Program-made: the position numbers and the translations under genes
From: Indiicoccus explosivorum
GTDB taxonomy: Bacteria > Bacillota > Bacilli > Bacillales_A > Planococcaceae
Assembly (NCBI RefSeq): GCF_002167005.1
Contig: NZ_NHTN01000008.1
Span: forward strand, 62,001-126,000
DNA length: 64,000 bases
Direction of reading: 5' to 3'
Part shown: positions 47,364-56,411 of the stretch, piece after piece
Layout: every line of letters starts with the position of its first letter
Position numbering within the stretch: position 1 is the first letter of the stretch
The notes under the pieces: generated by a model
Told to the model about the DNA's origin: nothing
The model's input: the letters and a program-made list of their open reading frames with translations, nothing else
Databases searched by the model: none

Positions 47364-47392
47364 TTGATTTCGTCCGGCGGCTGTGCTAAACT
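47364..47392 (+). promoter_or_regulatory. rpsO promoter (extended -10)
   Basis: TTGATT (-35, 47364-47369), 17-base spacer, TAAACT (-10, 47387-47392) preceded by TGC. It lies within the 145-base gap after ribF and gives a leader of about 95 bases. Confidence 0.75.
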
Positions 47393-47398
47393 GTACAA

Positions 47399-47485
47399 CG
47401 TACAGAATATGTACGAACCACTGCTTGGCAATCGAGTCACCAACGTTTGCTCGGGAGACGGGGATATCAGAACCACAGGAGGTGG
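47399..47485 (+). promoter_or_regulatory. rpsO structured leader, possible S15 autoregulation
   Basis: CGTAC (47399-47403) pairs with GTACG (47411-47415), CGAG (47433-47436) with CTCG (47450-47453), and CCAC (47473-47476) with GTGG (47482-47485), which would sequester the AGGAGG ribosome site. A second CCAC at 47418-47421 could compete for the same GTGG. S15 feedback on such leaders is known in Bacillales; here it is inferred from structure. Confidence 0.55.
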
Positions 47486-47493
47486 AACTCAAT

Positions 47494-47763
47494 ATGGCAA
47501 TCACACAAGAACGCAAGAACGAACTGATTGGCGAATACCGGGTTCACGAGACGGATACAGGGTCTCCGGAAATCCAGATCGCTATTCTGACAGAAGAGAT
47601 CAACAACTTGAACGAACATTTGCGCACGCATAAAAAAGATCACCATTCGCGCCGCGGTCTCTTCAAAATGGTCGGACGCCGCCGTAACTTGCTGAAGTAT
47701 CTTCGTGAAAACGATGTTCAGCGTTACCGTGAACTGATCAACAGACTCGGCCTCCGCCGATAA
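47494..47763 (+). CDS. rpsO: 30S ribosomal protein S15
   Basis: Primary 16S-binding protein (89 residues) with [11 protein letters not shown] and D-H-H-S-R-R-G-L as conserved marks. ATG 47494 is set by AGGAGGTGG (47477-47485), 8 bases upstream. Preceded by its own promoter and leader and followed by a terminator. Confidence 0.98.
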   Translation: MAITQERKNELIGEYRVHETDTGSPEIQIAILTEEINNLNEHLRTHKKDHHSRRGLFKMVGRRRNLLKYLRENDVQRYRELINRLGLRR

Positions 47764-47776
47764 TACACAAAACGGA

Positions 47777-47799
47777 AAGCGGGATTCTTCCCGCTTTTT
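47777..47799 (+). terminator. rpsO terminator
   Basis: AAGCGGGA (47777-47784), TTCT loop, TCCCGCTT (47789-47796) and a T-run. An 8-bp perfect stem between rpsO and pnp. Confidence 0.85.
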
Positions 47800-47859
47800 C
47801 TTTATGATAAAAAGACGAAACTTTCGATTCATTACCGAATCGCCAATTTATCGCTTTTT

Positions 47860-47899
47860 TGTTACACTATTCAGAGATACATAGGAATAGTGCTACACT
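47860..47899 (+). promoter_or_regulatory. pnp promoter region with dyad over two -10 elements
   Basis: Two extended -10 words, TGTTACACT (47860-47868) and TGCTACACT (47891-47899), lie 31 bases apart. The perfect inverted repeat CACTATTC (47865-47872) / GAATAGTG (47885-47892), with a 12-base spacer, overlaps both. A weak -35 (TTCAGA, 47870-47875) fits the second. It could be an operator or, in a transcript from the first, an RNA hairpin. Confidence 0.55.
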
Positions 47900-47924
47900 G
47901 TTTCAATCAGAGAGGAGCTCGATC

Positions 47925-50042
47925 ATGGAGCAAAATAAGAAAGTCTATACGCTGGACTGGGCAGGCCGTCAGCTTCAAGTGGAAGTCGGTCAACTGGCCA
48001 AGCAGGCGAACGGCGCAGCAATGATCCGCTACGGCGACACCGCTGTCTTATCGACAGCGACAGCTTCGAAACAGCCGAAGCCGCTCGATTTTTTCCCGCT
48101 GACCGTCAACTACGAAGAACGGCTGTATGCGGTCGGCAAAATCCCGGGCGGGTTCATAAAACGGGAAGGGCGTCCTTCGGAAAAAGCGACGCTGATCAGC
48201 CGGCTGATCGACCGGCCGATCCGTCCCCTTTTCCCGGACGGATTCCGGAACGAAGTGCAAGTCATCTCGATGGTCATGTCGGTCGATCAGAACTGCCCGT
48301 CCGACATGGCCGCAATGTTCGGTTCGTCGCTGGCCCTCATGATTTCCGACATTCCGTTCGGCGGTCCGATCGCGGGAGTTACGGTCGGACTGGTCGATGA
48401 TGAGTTCATCATCAACCCGACAGGAGACCAGATGGAGAAGAGCAGCATCAACCTGATCGTCGCGGGGACGAAGGATGCGGTCAACATGGTGGAGGCCGGT
48501 GCAAAAGAAGTGCCGGAAGCGACCATGCTGGAGGCCATCATGTTCGGTCATGAAGAAATCAAAAAACTGATCGCTTTCCAGGAAGAAATCGCGGCGGAAG
48601 TCGGGAAAGAAAAGTCTGAAGTGCAGCTTTATGAACTGGATGCGGAGCTGACACAGCAAATCCGGGACGCGGCGCTCGAAGATCTGAATGCGGCTGTCCA
48701 AGTACAGGAAAAGCAGGAACGCGCTGATGCGATCAGTGCTGTGAAAGAGCGTATCCTGGCGGATTATGAAGAAGAGGAAGATTCGGTCAAGAAACAGGCC
48801 GGCCAGATTCTCGATAAAATGGTCAAAGACGAAGTCCGCCGGCTCATCACAGAAGAAAAAGTCCGGCCGGATGGACGGACGCCGGATGAAATCCGGCCGC
48901 TGTCATCTGAAGCGGGCGTGCTGAAGAGGACGCATGGATCCGGATTGTTCACACGCGGCCAGACCCAAGCCCTCAGCATCTGTACGCTTGGCGCGCTGGG
49001 TGATGTCCAGATCATTGACGGCCTCGGACTTGAAGAATCCAAACGCTTCATGCATCATTACAATTTCCCGCTGTTTTCAGTCGGGGAAACCGGACCGATC
49101 CGCGGTCCGGGACGCCGGGAAATCGGGCACGGCGCGCTGGGAGAACGCGCATTGGAAGTCGTCATCCCGAAAGAAGAGGACTTCCCTTACACGATCCGTC
49201 TCGTATCCGAAGTCCTCGAGTCCAATGGCTCGACATCGCAGGCAAGCATCTGTGCTTCGACACTGGCACTCATGGATGCAGGTGTGCCGATAAAAGCCCC
49301 AGTTGCCGGAATCGCGATGGGACTTGTCAAAAAAGGGGATCACTATACAGTACTTTCTGACATCCAAGGCATGGAAGATCACCTTGGTGATATGGACTTC
49401 AAAGTGGCCGGTACCGCAAAAGGCGTCACCGCACTTCAGATGGATATTAAAATTGAAGGCCTTTCACGGGAAATCCTTGAAGAAGCCCTCACGCAGGCTC
49501 AAAAAGGACGGATGCACATTCTGGACAGCATGCTGGCGACAATTTCAGAGCCAAGAACCCAATTGTCGGAATATGCGCCGAAAATCACGGTCATACGGAT
49601 CAATCCGGACAAGATCCGGGATGTGATCGGACCGGGCGGCAAAGTGATCAACAAGATCATCGAAGAGACCGGTGTAAAAATCGATACAGAGCAGGACGGG
49701 ACCATTTTCATTTCTTCGGTCAATGAAGCGATGAATGCGCGGGCCAAGCAGATCATTGAAGACATCGTCCGTGAAGCCCAAGTCGGCGAATATTACCTCG
49801 GCAAAGTGAAACGGATCGAGAAATTCGGCGCTTTCCTTGAAATCTTCAAAGGCAAGGACGGACTGCTCCACATCTCCGAAATTCAGGAAGAACGGACGAA
49901 AAGCGTGGACGATGTCCTGAAACTTGGGGACGAACTGCTTGTTAAAGTCATCGAAATCGACAACCAGGGCCGGGTGAACTTATCCCGGAAAGCCGTTTTG
50001 AAGGAAGAGAAAAAGACGGCTGAGCAGGAACAATCAAAGTGA
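47925..50042 (+). CDS. pnp: Polynucleotide phosphorylase
   Basis: 3'-5' phosphorolytic exoribonuclease (705 residues) of the RNA degradosome. Two RNase PH-like cores flank an alpha-helical domain, followed by a KH domain near 555-615 (I-G-P-G-G-K-V-I) and an S1 domain near 620-690. ATG 47925 has AGAGGAGC 6 bases upstream; an in-frame TTG at 47859 lies in the promoter and is rejected. Confidence 0.98.
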   Translation: MEQNKKVYTLDWAGRQLQVEVGQLAKQANGAAMIRYGDTAVLSTATASKQPKPLDFFPLTVNYEERLYAVGKIPGGFIKREGRPSEKATLISRLIDRPIRPLFPDGFRNEVQVISMVMSVDQNCPSDMAAMFGSSLALMISDIPFGGPIAGVTVGLVDDEFIINPTGDQMEKSSINLIVAGTKDAVNMVEAGAKEVPEATMLEAIMFGHEEIKKLIAFQEEIAAEVGKEKSEVQLYELDAELTQQIRDAALEDLNAAVQVQEKQERADAISAVKERILADYEEEEDSVKKQAGQILDKMVKDEVRRLITEEKVRPDGRTPDEIRPLSSEAGVLKRTHGSGLFTRGQTQALSICTLGALGDVQIIDGLGLEESKRFMHHYNFPLFSVGETGPIRGPGRREIGHGALGERALEVVIPKEEDFPYTIRLVSEVLESNGSTSQASICASTLALMDAGVPIKAPVAGIAMGLVKKGDHYTVLSDIQGMEDHLGDMDFKVAGTAKGVTALQMDIKIEGLSREILEEALTQAQKGRMHILDSMLATISEPRTQLSEYAPKITVIRINPDKIRDVIGPGGKVINKIIEETGVKIDTEQDGTIFISSVNEAMNARAKQIIEDIVREAQVGEYYLGKVKRIEKFGAFLEIFKGKDGLLHISEIQEERTKSVDDVLKLGDELLVKVIEIDNQGRVNLSRKAVLKEEKKTAEQEQSK

Positions 50043-50047
50043 TCAAC

Positions 50048-50077
50048 AAAAATTGCCGGCAGCCGCCGGCAATTTTT
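50048..50077 (+). terminator. pnp terminator (bidirectional form)
   Basis: AAAAATTGCCGGC (50048-50060), AGCC loop, GCCGGCAATTTTT (50065-50077): a perfect 13-bp stem whose arms end in A and T tracts, five bases after the pnp stop. Confidence 0.85.
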
Positions 50078-50099
50078 GCGTAAGAAAGGTGTTTTGACA

Positions 50100-51314
50100 A
50101 TGGTGGAAACAGAACGTCTTCCCAATGGCGTCCGGCTGGTGACAGAACGGATGCCGCATGTAAGGTCGGTAGCTGCGGGGATATTCGTGCACGCCGGTTC
50201 AAGGGATGAAAAACCTGAAGAAAACGGGATCGCTCACTTTATTGAGCACATGCTTTTCAAGGGGACTGAGAACAGGACGGCGAGGGAACTTGCCGAAGAA
50301 TTCGACCGGATCGGCGGACTGGCGAATGCTTTTACTTCGAAAGAAATGACGAGTTACCATGCAAAAGTGCTGGACACCCACGCGGGAAAAGCTGTTGAAC
50401 TGCTCGCGGACATGTTTTTCAATTCGGTCATGGATGAGAAGGAAATCGCAAAAGAGAGACAGGTCGTCCTCGAAGAGATCAGCATGTCCGAGGATATGCC
50501 GGACGATGACGTCCATGAACAGCTCTGGAAAGTGATGTACCCTGATCATCCGATCGGCGCCCCGATATTGGGGACGGAGGAAACGCTGGCGGCCTTCAGC
50601 AGAGAAAAAATGTTTCATTTCATGCAGCAGCACTATACGCCTGAACGCACGGTCATTTCCGTCGCCGGAAATATCGATGACCGGCTGATCGACCGGATCC
50701 GGGCGCTGTTCAGCCAGTTCTCCGGAAAGGTGGGCCGGCTGCCCGATGGCGAAGCGCCGGTATTCCGGCCAGGAATTTCAGACAGACGGCGCGATACAGA
50801 ACAAGGGCACATCTGCCTTGGCTATCCCGGCATGCCGATTGATGACCGGCACATCTATGCGATGGCGGTGCTGAATAATCTTGCGGGGGGTACGATGTCC
50901 TCCCGAATGTTCCAGGAAATCCGGGAAGAGCACGGGCTTGCTTATTCGATCTACTCTTACCATACCGCCTACAAGGACCATGGCACCTTCGCCATCTACG
51001 GCGGCACAGCAAACAGTCGGTTGCCTGAACTGGAAGAACGGATCCGCGGCATAATGGAAACTTTGTCGGCCGAGGGCGTGACGGAACGGGAAGTGGGTTA
51101 CTCGAAGGAACAGCTGAAAGGAAGTTACCTCCTCAGCGCTGAAGGGAGCGGCACCAGAATGGAACAGAACGGAAGGAATGAATTGATTCTGCCGAAGCAT
51201 CTCTCAGACGAAGAAGTGATCCGGCATATCGAGGGAGTGACGGCCGGACAGGTGAATGAACTGCTGGATTTGTTCAAAGGGCCGCCGGCCGTATCCATTA
51301 TCCGGCCGGAGTAG
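50100..51314 (+). CDS. mlpA: M16 family zinc peptidase MlpA (YmxG)
   Basis: Processing-peptidase-like zinc protease (404 residues). The inverted zinc motif H46-F-I-E-H50 is intact, with a later glutamate region (E-R-Q-V-V-L-E-E-I), so it should be active. B. subtilis MlpA has been linked to extracellular protease regulation. ATG 50100 follows AAAGGTG by about 8 bases. It is the first of three M16 genes in the window. Confidence 0.92.
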   Translation: MVETERLPNGVRLVTERMPHVRSVAAGIFVHAGSRDEKPEENGIAHFIEHMLFKGTENRTARELAEEFDRIGGLANAFTSKEMTSYHAKVLDTHAGKAVELLADMFFNSVMDEKEIAKERQVVLEEISMSEDMPDDDVHEQLWKVMYPDHPIGAPILGTEETLAAFSREKMFHFMQQHYTPERTVISVAGNIDDRLIDRIRALFSQFSGKVGRLPDGEAPVFRPGISDRRRDTEQGHICLGYPGMPIDDRHIYAMAVLNNLAGGTMSSRMFQEIREEHGLAYSIYSYHTAYKDHGTFAIYGGTANSRLPELEERIRGIMETLSAEGVTEREVGYSKEQLKGSYLLSAEGSGTRMEQNGRNELILPKHLSDEEVIRHIEGVTAGQVNELLDLFKGPPAVSIIRPE

Positions 51315-51339
51315 CCGCTCTCCTGTAAATCATTTTTCC

Positions 51340-51369
51340 TTGGACGCGGCCTGCCCATTGCCGTATAAT
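51340..51369 (+). promoter_or_regulatory. Candidate rnjB promoter
   Basis: A perfect -10 TATAAT (51364-51369) lies 18 bases after a partial -35, TTGGAC (51340-51345). It falls in the 100-base gap after mlpA, about 45 bases before the rnjB start. Confidence 0.6.
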
Positions 51370-51414
51370 AAAGGGTATGGACTTGGACGGGGAAACTTAC
51401 TAGGAGGAGAATTT

Positions 51415-53082
51415 GTGAGTAAAACGAAAAATGAAAGTATCAAAGTCATCCCGCTCGGCGGAGTGGGAGAAATCGGGAAAGCGATGTATGTCATCGAAAT
51501 CGATGACGAGCTGTTCGTAGTGGACAGCGGACTGATGTTCCCGGAAGATGAAATGCTCGGAATCGATATCGTCATTCCGGACATGACTTACCTTGAAGAA
51601 AATAAAGACCGGGTGAAAGGGATTTTCCTGACACACGGCCACGAAGATGCGATCGGTTCGATCGCCTACCTGCTCAAGCGGGTACAGGCGCCGGTTTACG
51701 GAACGAAACTGACCATTGCGCTTGCAAAAGAACATGTGAAGGAACTGGGGCCGCTCAAGGGACTGAAGTTCTTTGAAGTCACCAACCGGAGCCGGATGAA
51801 TTTCCAGCGGACCCATGTGACGTTTTTCCATACCACCCACAGCATTCCGGATTCACTCGGCGTTGTTTTCCATACATCGGAAGGCGCGATCGTCCATACC
51901 GGTGAATTTAAATTCGACCAGTCAGCGAGCGGCAGTTATCGGCCGGATATCGCGAAAATGGCGAAAGTCGGAGATGACGGAGTCTTCATCCTGCTATCCG
52001 ATTCAACGGAGGCGGAGCGGCCGGGGTATACGACGTCAGAGAGCGTAATCGCCGACCAGCTGACCCGCACGTTCCATTCCGCAGAAGGCCGGATCCTCGT
52101 GTCGCTGTTCGCTTCGAACTTCATCCGTATCCAGCAAGTGCTGGAAATCGCAGAACTGACGGGCAAAAAAGTGGCGATCACCGGCCGCACGCTGGAACAC
52201 GCATTCGAAATCGGCCATAAGCTCGGCTATTTGACGGCCGATGAAAACACACTGATTCCGCTCAAAGAAGTCGATCAGCATCCGGATCATGAAGTGGTAA
52301 TCATCGTGACAGGCCATCAGGGGGAACCGCTCGAAGCGCTGGATAAGATGGTGAATCGGCAGCACAGTGATGTCCGCATAAAGGAAACGGATACCGTTCT
52401 GATCACATTCACTCCTTCACCGGGAATGGAAGTGCCGATGTACCAAACGATGAATAAACTCGCCAAAGCCGGTGCCAACGTGCTGACATCGAGCAGAAAA
52501 GTCCACGTTTCCGGCCACGGAAGCCAGGAAGACCTGAAAATGATGCTGAACATGATGAAGCCGAAATACTTTATCCCGATCCAAGGCGAGTATAAGATGC
52601 TGATTGCCCATTCCCGTCTGGCACAGCAGACAGGAATTGAAAAATCGCAGATTTTCATTGCGGAAAAAGGCGACATCGTGGAATACAAAAACGGCAAAAT
52701 GCGCATGAGCGGCCGCGTCACGGCAGGGAATGTGCTGATCGACGGCATCGGTGTCGGGGATGTCGGAAACATCGTCCTCCGGGACCGGAAGCTTCTGTCA
52801 CAGGACGGCATCTTCATCGTCGTCGTGACACTGAACCGCAAAGAGAAGAAGATCGCTGCCGGGCCGGAGCTGATTTCACGCGGTTTCGTCTATGTGAGGG
52901 AATCCGAAGAACTTTTGGATGAATCCGCACAGCTTGTCCGGAAAGTGGTTGATAAGTATGCTGCAAAACAGTCGTTCGAGTGGAACAACATTAAACAGGA
53001 AATCCGTGATGCGCTGAATTCCTATCTGTTCCAGCAGACGAAACGGCGCCCGATGATCATCCCGATCATCATGGAATATTAA
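51415..53082 (+). CDS. rnjB: Ribonuclease J2 (degenerate active site)
   Basis: Metallo-beta-lactamase/beta-CASP ribonuclease (555 residues), partner of RNase J1. The length and C-terminus (T-K-R-R-P-M-I-I-P-I-I-M-E-Y) match RnjB. Against J1, the metal motif reads H74-G-H76-E-D78-A79 (J1 has H79), the next ligand is E164 (T-G-E-F-K-F-D; J1 D164) and the last is Q390 (P-I-Q-G-E-Y; J1 H390). Catalysis is therefore doubtful. GTG 51415 follows AGGAGGAG (51402-51409). Confidence 0.94.
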   Translation: MSKTKNESIKVIPLGGVGEIGKAMYVIEIDDELFVVDSGLMFPEDEMLGIDIVIPDMTYLEENKDRVKGIFLTHGHEDAIGSIAYLLKRVQAPVYGTKLTIALAKEHVKELGPLKGLKFFEVTNRSRMNFQRTHVTFFHTTHSIPDSLGVVFHTSEGAIVHTGEFKFDQSASGSYRPDIAKMAKVGDDGVFILLSDSTEAERPGYTTSESVIADQLTRTFHSAEGRILVSLFASNFIRIQQVLEIAELTGKKVAITGRTLEHAFEIGHKLGYLTADENTLIPLKEVDQHPDHEVVIIVTGHQGEPLEALDKMVNRQHSDVRIKETDTVLITFTPSPGMEVPMYQTMNKLAKAGANVLTSSRKVHVSGHGSQEDLKMMLNMMKPKYFIPIQGEYKMLIAHSRLAQQTGIEKSQIFIAEKGDIVEYKNGKMRMSGRVTAGNVLIDGIGVGDVGNIVLRDRKLLSQDGIFIVVVTLNRKEKKIAAGPELISRGFVYVRESEELLDESAQLVRKVVDKYAAKQSFEWNNIKQEIRDALNSYLFQQTKRRPMIIPIIMEY

Positions 53083-53092
53083 GAAAAAACCG

Positions 53093-53130
53093 GGGTTTCC
53101 GTCCTGAGAAATTCAGCGGAACCCTTTTTT
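53093..53130 (+). terminator. rnjB terminator
   Basis: GGGTTTCCG (53093-53101) pairs with CGGAACCC (53117-53124, one bulged T), with an inner CTGA/TCAG stem, followed by six Ts. Confidence 0.8.
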
Positions 53131-53157
53131 CATTACATAAGAAATGAGGGAAGTGGC

Positions 53158-55494
53158 ATGGGCCGGTCCCGTCCGAAAAAGAAAACGAAACGAACGAAAA
53201 AACAGAAGCAGTCGACCCGATTCATCGCCAGCGAAGTGACCGGTCTGGTCCTGATCGGGATAGCTCTCCTGATGCTCTTCAGACTTGGTCTCGCCGGCCG
53301 GGCGCTTGCGAATTCAGCGACATTCCTCCTGGGCTGGCTTGGCATCCTTCTGCCGATCTCCTTACTGGCCATAGCGGTCTACATAATGGTGAAACGGAAG
53401 AGACCTTCCGTTCCTTTGAGGATCGCAGCAGGCGGCGCTTTCATATTCCTTGGTGTCCTGCTGGCCGTCCACCTGCTTTGGGCAGGCTCTGTCATTTTGA
53501 GCATCACTTCCGACAATGTCATCACGGAAACAATCAGGGCGACACAGATTTCAGGGACACTCTGGACCGAATACACAGCAGCCGGAAGCGGGATGGCCGG
53601 TGCGCTGCTTTACGCCCCTCTTCATGTGCTGATTGACAGCGGCGGGATGGCGATTTTGTCATTCCTTCTCATTTCCATCGGTGTCATCATTCTGACAGGG
53701 AAAACCGCTGTCCCTTATCTCGCTGAAAAGGCGCCTGTTTTATTCGGCCGCGCTTCGGAGGTTGTGAAAGATAAGTTAAGGAAGCCGGTCAGAAAAGAGA
53801 AACGGAAACGTCCGAAACCGGCTGTACAAGAGCCGGAACCGGAAGTACAGGAACCTGCAGCCGAGGGGCCGGTTTATCCGGAATACAGTTATCAGCTTGA
53901 ACCTGATGAGGAAGAAGAAGCACCGATCATTTCCGCGTTCACAGAGCAAGTCAAAACACGGACCCAGCCCCAGGAAGCGGAGTCCGCTGGACAGGAGACT
54001 CCGGAAGAGCCTGCAGCGGAAAGCGATCTCGGGGATGCGTCCATCATAAAACGGGAAGACGAAACGGAAAACGAAGATTATCAGCTTCCGCCCCTTTCTC
54101 TGCTGAGCCCTCCGCTCGACAGTGATCAGAGCGGGGAAGTGGCCGGCATCCAGCAGAATGCACGAAAACTGGAAAAAACGTTCCAAAGCTTCGGCGTCCG
54201 GGCGAAAGTGACGCAGATCCACTTAGGACCGGCAGTTACGAAGTATGAGATCATGCCGGACACCGGTGTGAAGGTGAGCAAAATCGTCAACTTGCACGAT
54301 GACCTGGCCCTTGCACTGGCGGCGAGGGATATCCGGATCGAAGCGCCGATCCCGGGGAAATCAGCGATCGGAATTGAAGTGCCGAATTCAGAAGTGGCGG
54401 TTGTCAGTCTCCGGGAGGTTCTCGAATCGGATGAAAATAACCGGCCGGATAAAAAGCTTCTGTTCGGTCTCGGAAGAGATGTTTCCGGCAAAGCCGTGCT
54501 GGCTGAACTGAATAAAATGCCGCATCTTCTTGTCGCCGGATCGACGGGAAGCGGGAAAAGCGTCTGCATCAACGGGATTATCACGAGCATCCTCATGCGG
54601 GCGAAACCCCATGAAGTGAAAATGATGATGATTGATCCGAAGATGGTGGAACTGAATGTCTATAATGGCATTCCGCACCTTCTTGCCCCGGTCGTCACTG
54701 ATCCGAGGAAAGCAGCCCAGGCACTGAAAAAAGTGGTTTCGGAGATGGAACGCCGCTATGAGCTGTTTTCACATACCGGGACACGGAACATCGAAGGCTA
54801 CAACGAGTACGTCCAAGTCTTTAATGAAGAAAATGAAGAAAAGCATCCGAAGCTTCCTTATATCGTCGTCATTGTGGATGAGCTGGCGGATTTGATGATG
54901 GTCGCTTCAAGTGAAGTGGAAGATGCGATCACCCGGCTGGCGCAGATGGCCAGAGCTGCCGGCATCCACTTAGTAATCGCCACCCAGCGGCCGAGCGTGA
55001 ATGTCATCACGGGCGTCATCAAAGCGAATATCCCGTCGAGGATCGCTTTTGCCGTTTCGTCGGCTGTCGATTCCCGGACGATCCTCGATGCAGGCGGTGC
55101 CGAAAAACTGCTCGGACGCGGGGATATGCTATTCCTTGGATCCGGCGCTTCGAAGCCTGTCCGGGTCCAGGGCGCGTTCCTGTCCGATGCGGAAGTGGAA
55201 AAAATTACGGATTTTGCGATCGAACAGCAAAAAGCGCAATACCAGGAAGAAATGATTCCGGGAGAGACTGATGATGCCGCCCCCGACGAGGAGACCGATG
55301 AAATTTACGATGAAGCTGTCCAGCTTGTCGCGGAAATGCAGACGGCTTCCGTCTCGATGCTCCAGCGACGGTTCCGTGTAGGGTATTCCAGGGCGGCGCG
55401 AATCATCGACCAAATGGAGCAGCGCGGCGTGGTCGGACCATACGAAGGGAGCAAGCCGAGAACGGTGCTCGTCCCGAAACCGGAAGACGTGTAG
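53158..55494 (+). CDS. FtsK/SpoIIIE DNA translocase
   Basis: Septal DNA pump (778 residues). Four or so membrane helices lie in residues 22-182, followed by an acidic linker, a RecA-like motor with Walker A G-S-T-G-S-G-K-S near 461-468 and Walker B V-I-V-D-E-L-A-D, and a C-terminal winged-helix gamma domain that reads polarity sequences. The position before the GntR gene and the membrane anchor indicate the SpoIIIE orthologue rather than soluble SftA; sporulation of this organism is uncertain. Confidence 0.93.
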   Translation: MGRSRPKKKTKRTKKQKQSTRFIASEVTGLVLIGIALLMLFRLGLAGRALANSATFLLGWLGILLPISLLAIAVYIMVKRKRPSVPLRIAAGGAFIFLGVLLAVHLLWAGSVILSITSDNVITETIRATQISGTLWTEYTAAGSGMAGALLYAPLHVLIDSGGMAILSFLLISIGVIILTGKTAVPYLAEKAPVLFGRASEVVKDKLRKPVRKEKRKRPKPAVQEPEPEVQEPAAEGPVYPEYSYQLEPDEEEEAPIISAFTEQVKTRTQPQEAESAGQETPEEPAAESDLGDASIIKREDETENEDYQLPPLSLLSPPLDSDQSGEVAGIQQNARKLEKTFQSFGVRAKVTQIHLGPAVTKYEIMPDTGVKVSKIVNLHDDLALALAARDIRIEAPIPGKSAIGIEVPNSEVAVVSLREVLESDENNRPDKKLLFGLGRDVSGKAVLAELNKMPHLLVAGSTGSGKSVCINGIITSILMRAKPHEVKMMMIDPKMVELNVYNGIPHLLAPVVTDPRKAAQALKKVVSEMERRYELFSHTGTRNIEGYNEYVQVFNEENEEKHPKLPYIVVIVDELADLMMVASSEVEDAITRLAQMARAAGIHLVIATQRPSVNVITGVIKANIPSRIAFAVSSAVDSRTILDAGGAEKLLGRGDMLFLGSGASKPVRVQGAFLSDAEVEKITDFAIEQQKAQYQEEMIPGETDDAAPDEETDEIYDEAVQLVAEMQTASVSMLQRRFRVGYSRAARIIDQMEQRGVVGPYEGSKPRTVLVPKPEDV

Positions 55495-55504
55495 CTGAAA
55501 GGTC

Positions 55505-55539
55505 ATAATTTTTTCGGCAAAAGTTTATAATTTTCGACA
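55505..55539 (+). repeat. AT-rich direct repeat upstream of the GntR gene
   Basis: ATAATTTTTTCGGCA (55505-55519) and ATAATTTTCGACA (55527-55539) are near-identical words 22 bases apart, in the same orientation, just after ftsK. No terminator is seen here. They may be UP-element-like or a binding site; the resemblance to a CodY box is weak. Confidence 0.4.
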
Positions 55540-55567
55540 TACGGGTATTTATTTCGTTTCATAAAAA

Positions 55568-55576
55568 TGATATAGT
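55568..55576 (+). promoter_or_regulatory. Candidate GntR-gene promoter (extended -10)
   Basis: TGATATAGT (55568-55576) is an extended -10; the -35 region (TTTATT, 55548-55553) is poor. Transcription would start near 55583, just before the dyads at 55593-55616, and run to the start codon at 55639. Confidence 0.5.
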
Positions 55577-55592
55577 TAGGCTGATTAGTAGG

Positions 55593-55616
55593 GATGTTTT
55601 ACATCAGATGTCTGAT
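55593..55616 (+). promoter_or_regulatory. Putative GntR operator (GATGT-N3-ACATC cluster)
   Basis: GATGT-TTT-ACATC (55593-55605) overlaps ACATC-A-GATGT (55601-55611) and the perfect dyad ATCAGA-TG-TCTGAT (55603-55616). The cluster lies between the presumed transcription start and the regulator's ATG. The first dyad recurs at 56361-56373 before the importer lipoprotein gene. Confidence 0.55.
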
Positions 55617-55638
55617 CTCTGTCATTGGTGGTGATTGA

Positions 55639-56367
55639 ATGGCGATTAAGTCGGATCATCGGCATTTGTATCTTCAAGTAATCGATCACATGAAGCGCGA
55701 TATTGCCGCAGGGATCTATAAAGCAAAAGAAAAGCTTCCTTCGGAATTCGAGCTCGCAAAATCGCTCGGCGTCAGCCGGGCGACACTCAGGGAGGCACTG
55801 CGTATCCTGGAAGAGGAAAATGTCATCGTCAGAAGGCATGGCGTCGGCACATTCATCAACCCGGAACCGGTATTCTCTTCAGGCATCGAGCAGCTGACGA
55901 GTGTCTCGGATATGATCCGTCAGGCGGGAATGGAACCCGGTACGATCTATTTGAGCACTGCGGCCGCTCTTCCTTCTGCGGAAGATGTAAAACGCTTTCA
56001 ATTCGCAGAAAACGAGCCGGTAGTGACGATCGAACGGGTCCGGACAGCAGATGGAGAGCCGGTAGTTTACTGCATAGATAAAGTCCCGGCTTCCCATCTC
56101 CCGGAAGACTTTCTCAGCAGACAGGAAGGTTCGATTTTTTCCGCTATTGAGGAGTCCGGGGAAATTCACGTAAATTACGCAGTGACTTTCATTGATCCGG
56201 CAGGTTATCATGAAGATGCATCACCGATTCTGCAATGTGAACCTGAAACGGCACTTCTTGTGCTGAAACAGCTCCATTATGATGATGACGATCGTATGGT
56301 GCTTTATTCGAAAAATTATTTCCGGGCGGACAAGTTCAGTTTCCATGTTGTCCGGAAGCGGATGTAG
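55639..56367 (+). CDS. ymfC: GntR family regulator with UTRA domain (YmfC-like)
   Basis: HutC-subfamily regulator (242 residues). The N-terminal winged helix ([20 protein letters not shown]) is at about 30-70 and the C-terminal UTRA effector domain at about 85-240. Its effector is unknown. The location directly before a nucleoside ABC importer, together with shared dyads, suggests it controls that importer and itself. A start at ATG 55639 follows GGTGGTGA. Confidence 0.92.
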   Translation: MAIKSDHRHLYLQVIDHMKRDIAAGIYKAKEKLPSEFELAKSLGVSRATLREALRILEEENVIVRRHGVGTFINPEPVFSSGIEQLTSVSDMIRQAGMEPGTIYLSTAAALPSAEDVKRFQFAENEPVVTIERVRTADGEPVVYCIDKVPASHLPEDFLSRQEGSIFSAIEESGEIHVNYAVTFIDPAGYHEDASPILQCEPETALLVLKQLHYDDDDRMVLYSKNYFRADKFSFHVVRKRM

Positions 56368-56373
56368 AACATC
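56361..56373 (+). promoter_or_regulatory. Second GATGT-N3-ACATC dyad, upstream of the importer
   Basis: GATGT-AGA-ACATC spans the ymfC stop codon, 38 bases before the lipoprotein gene. It repeats the half-sites and 3-base spacing of 55593-55605, and both sites have an extra leading G. A weak extended -10-like TGCTAATTT (56380-56388) follows, so repression by occlusion is possible. Confidence 0.5.
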
Positions 56374-56411
56374 CAATCCTGCTAATTTCAAAAAACTTTG
56401 GGGTACAGAAA

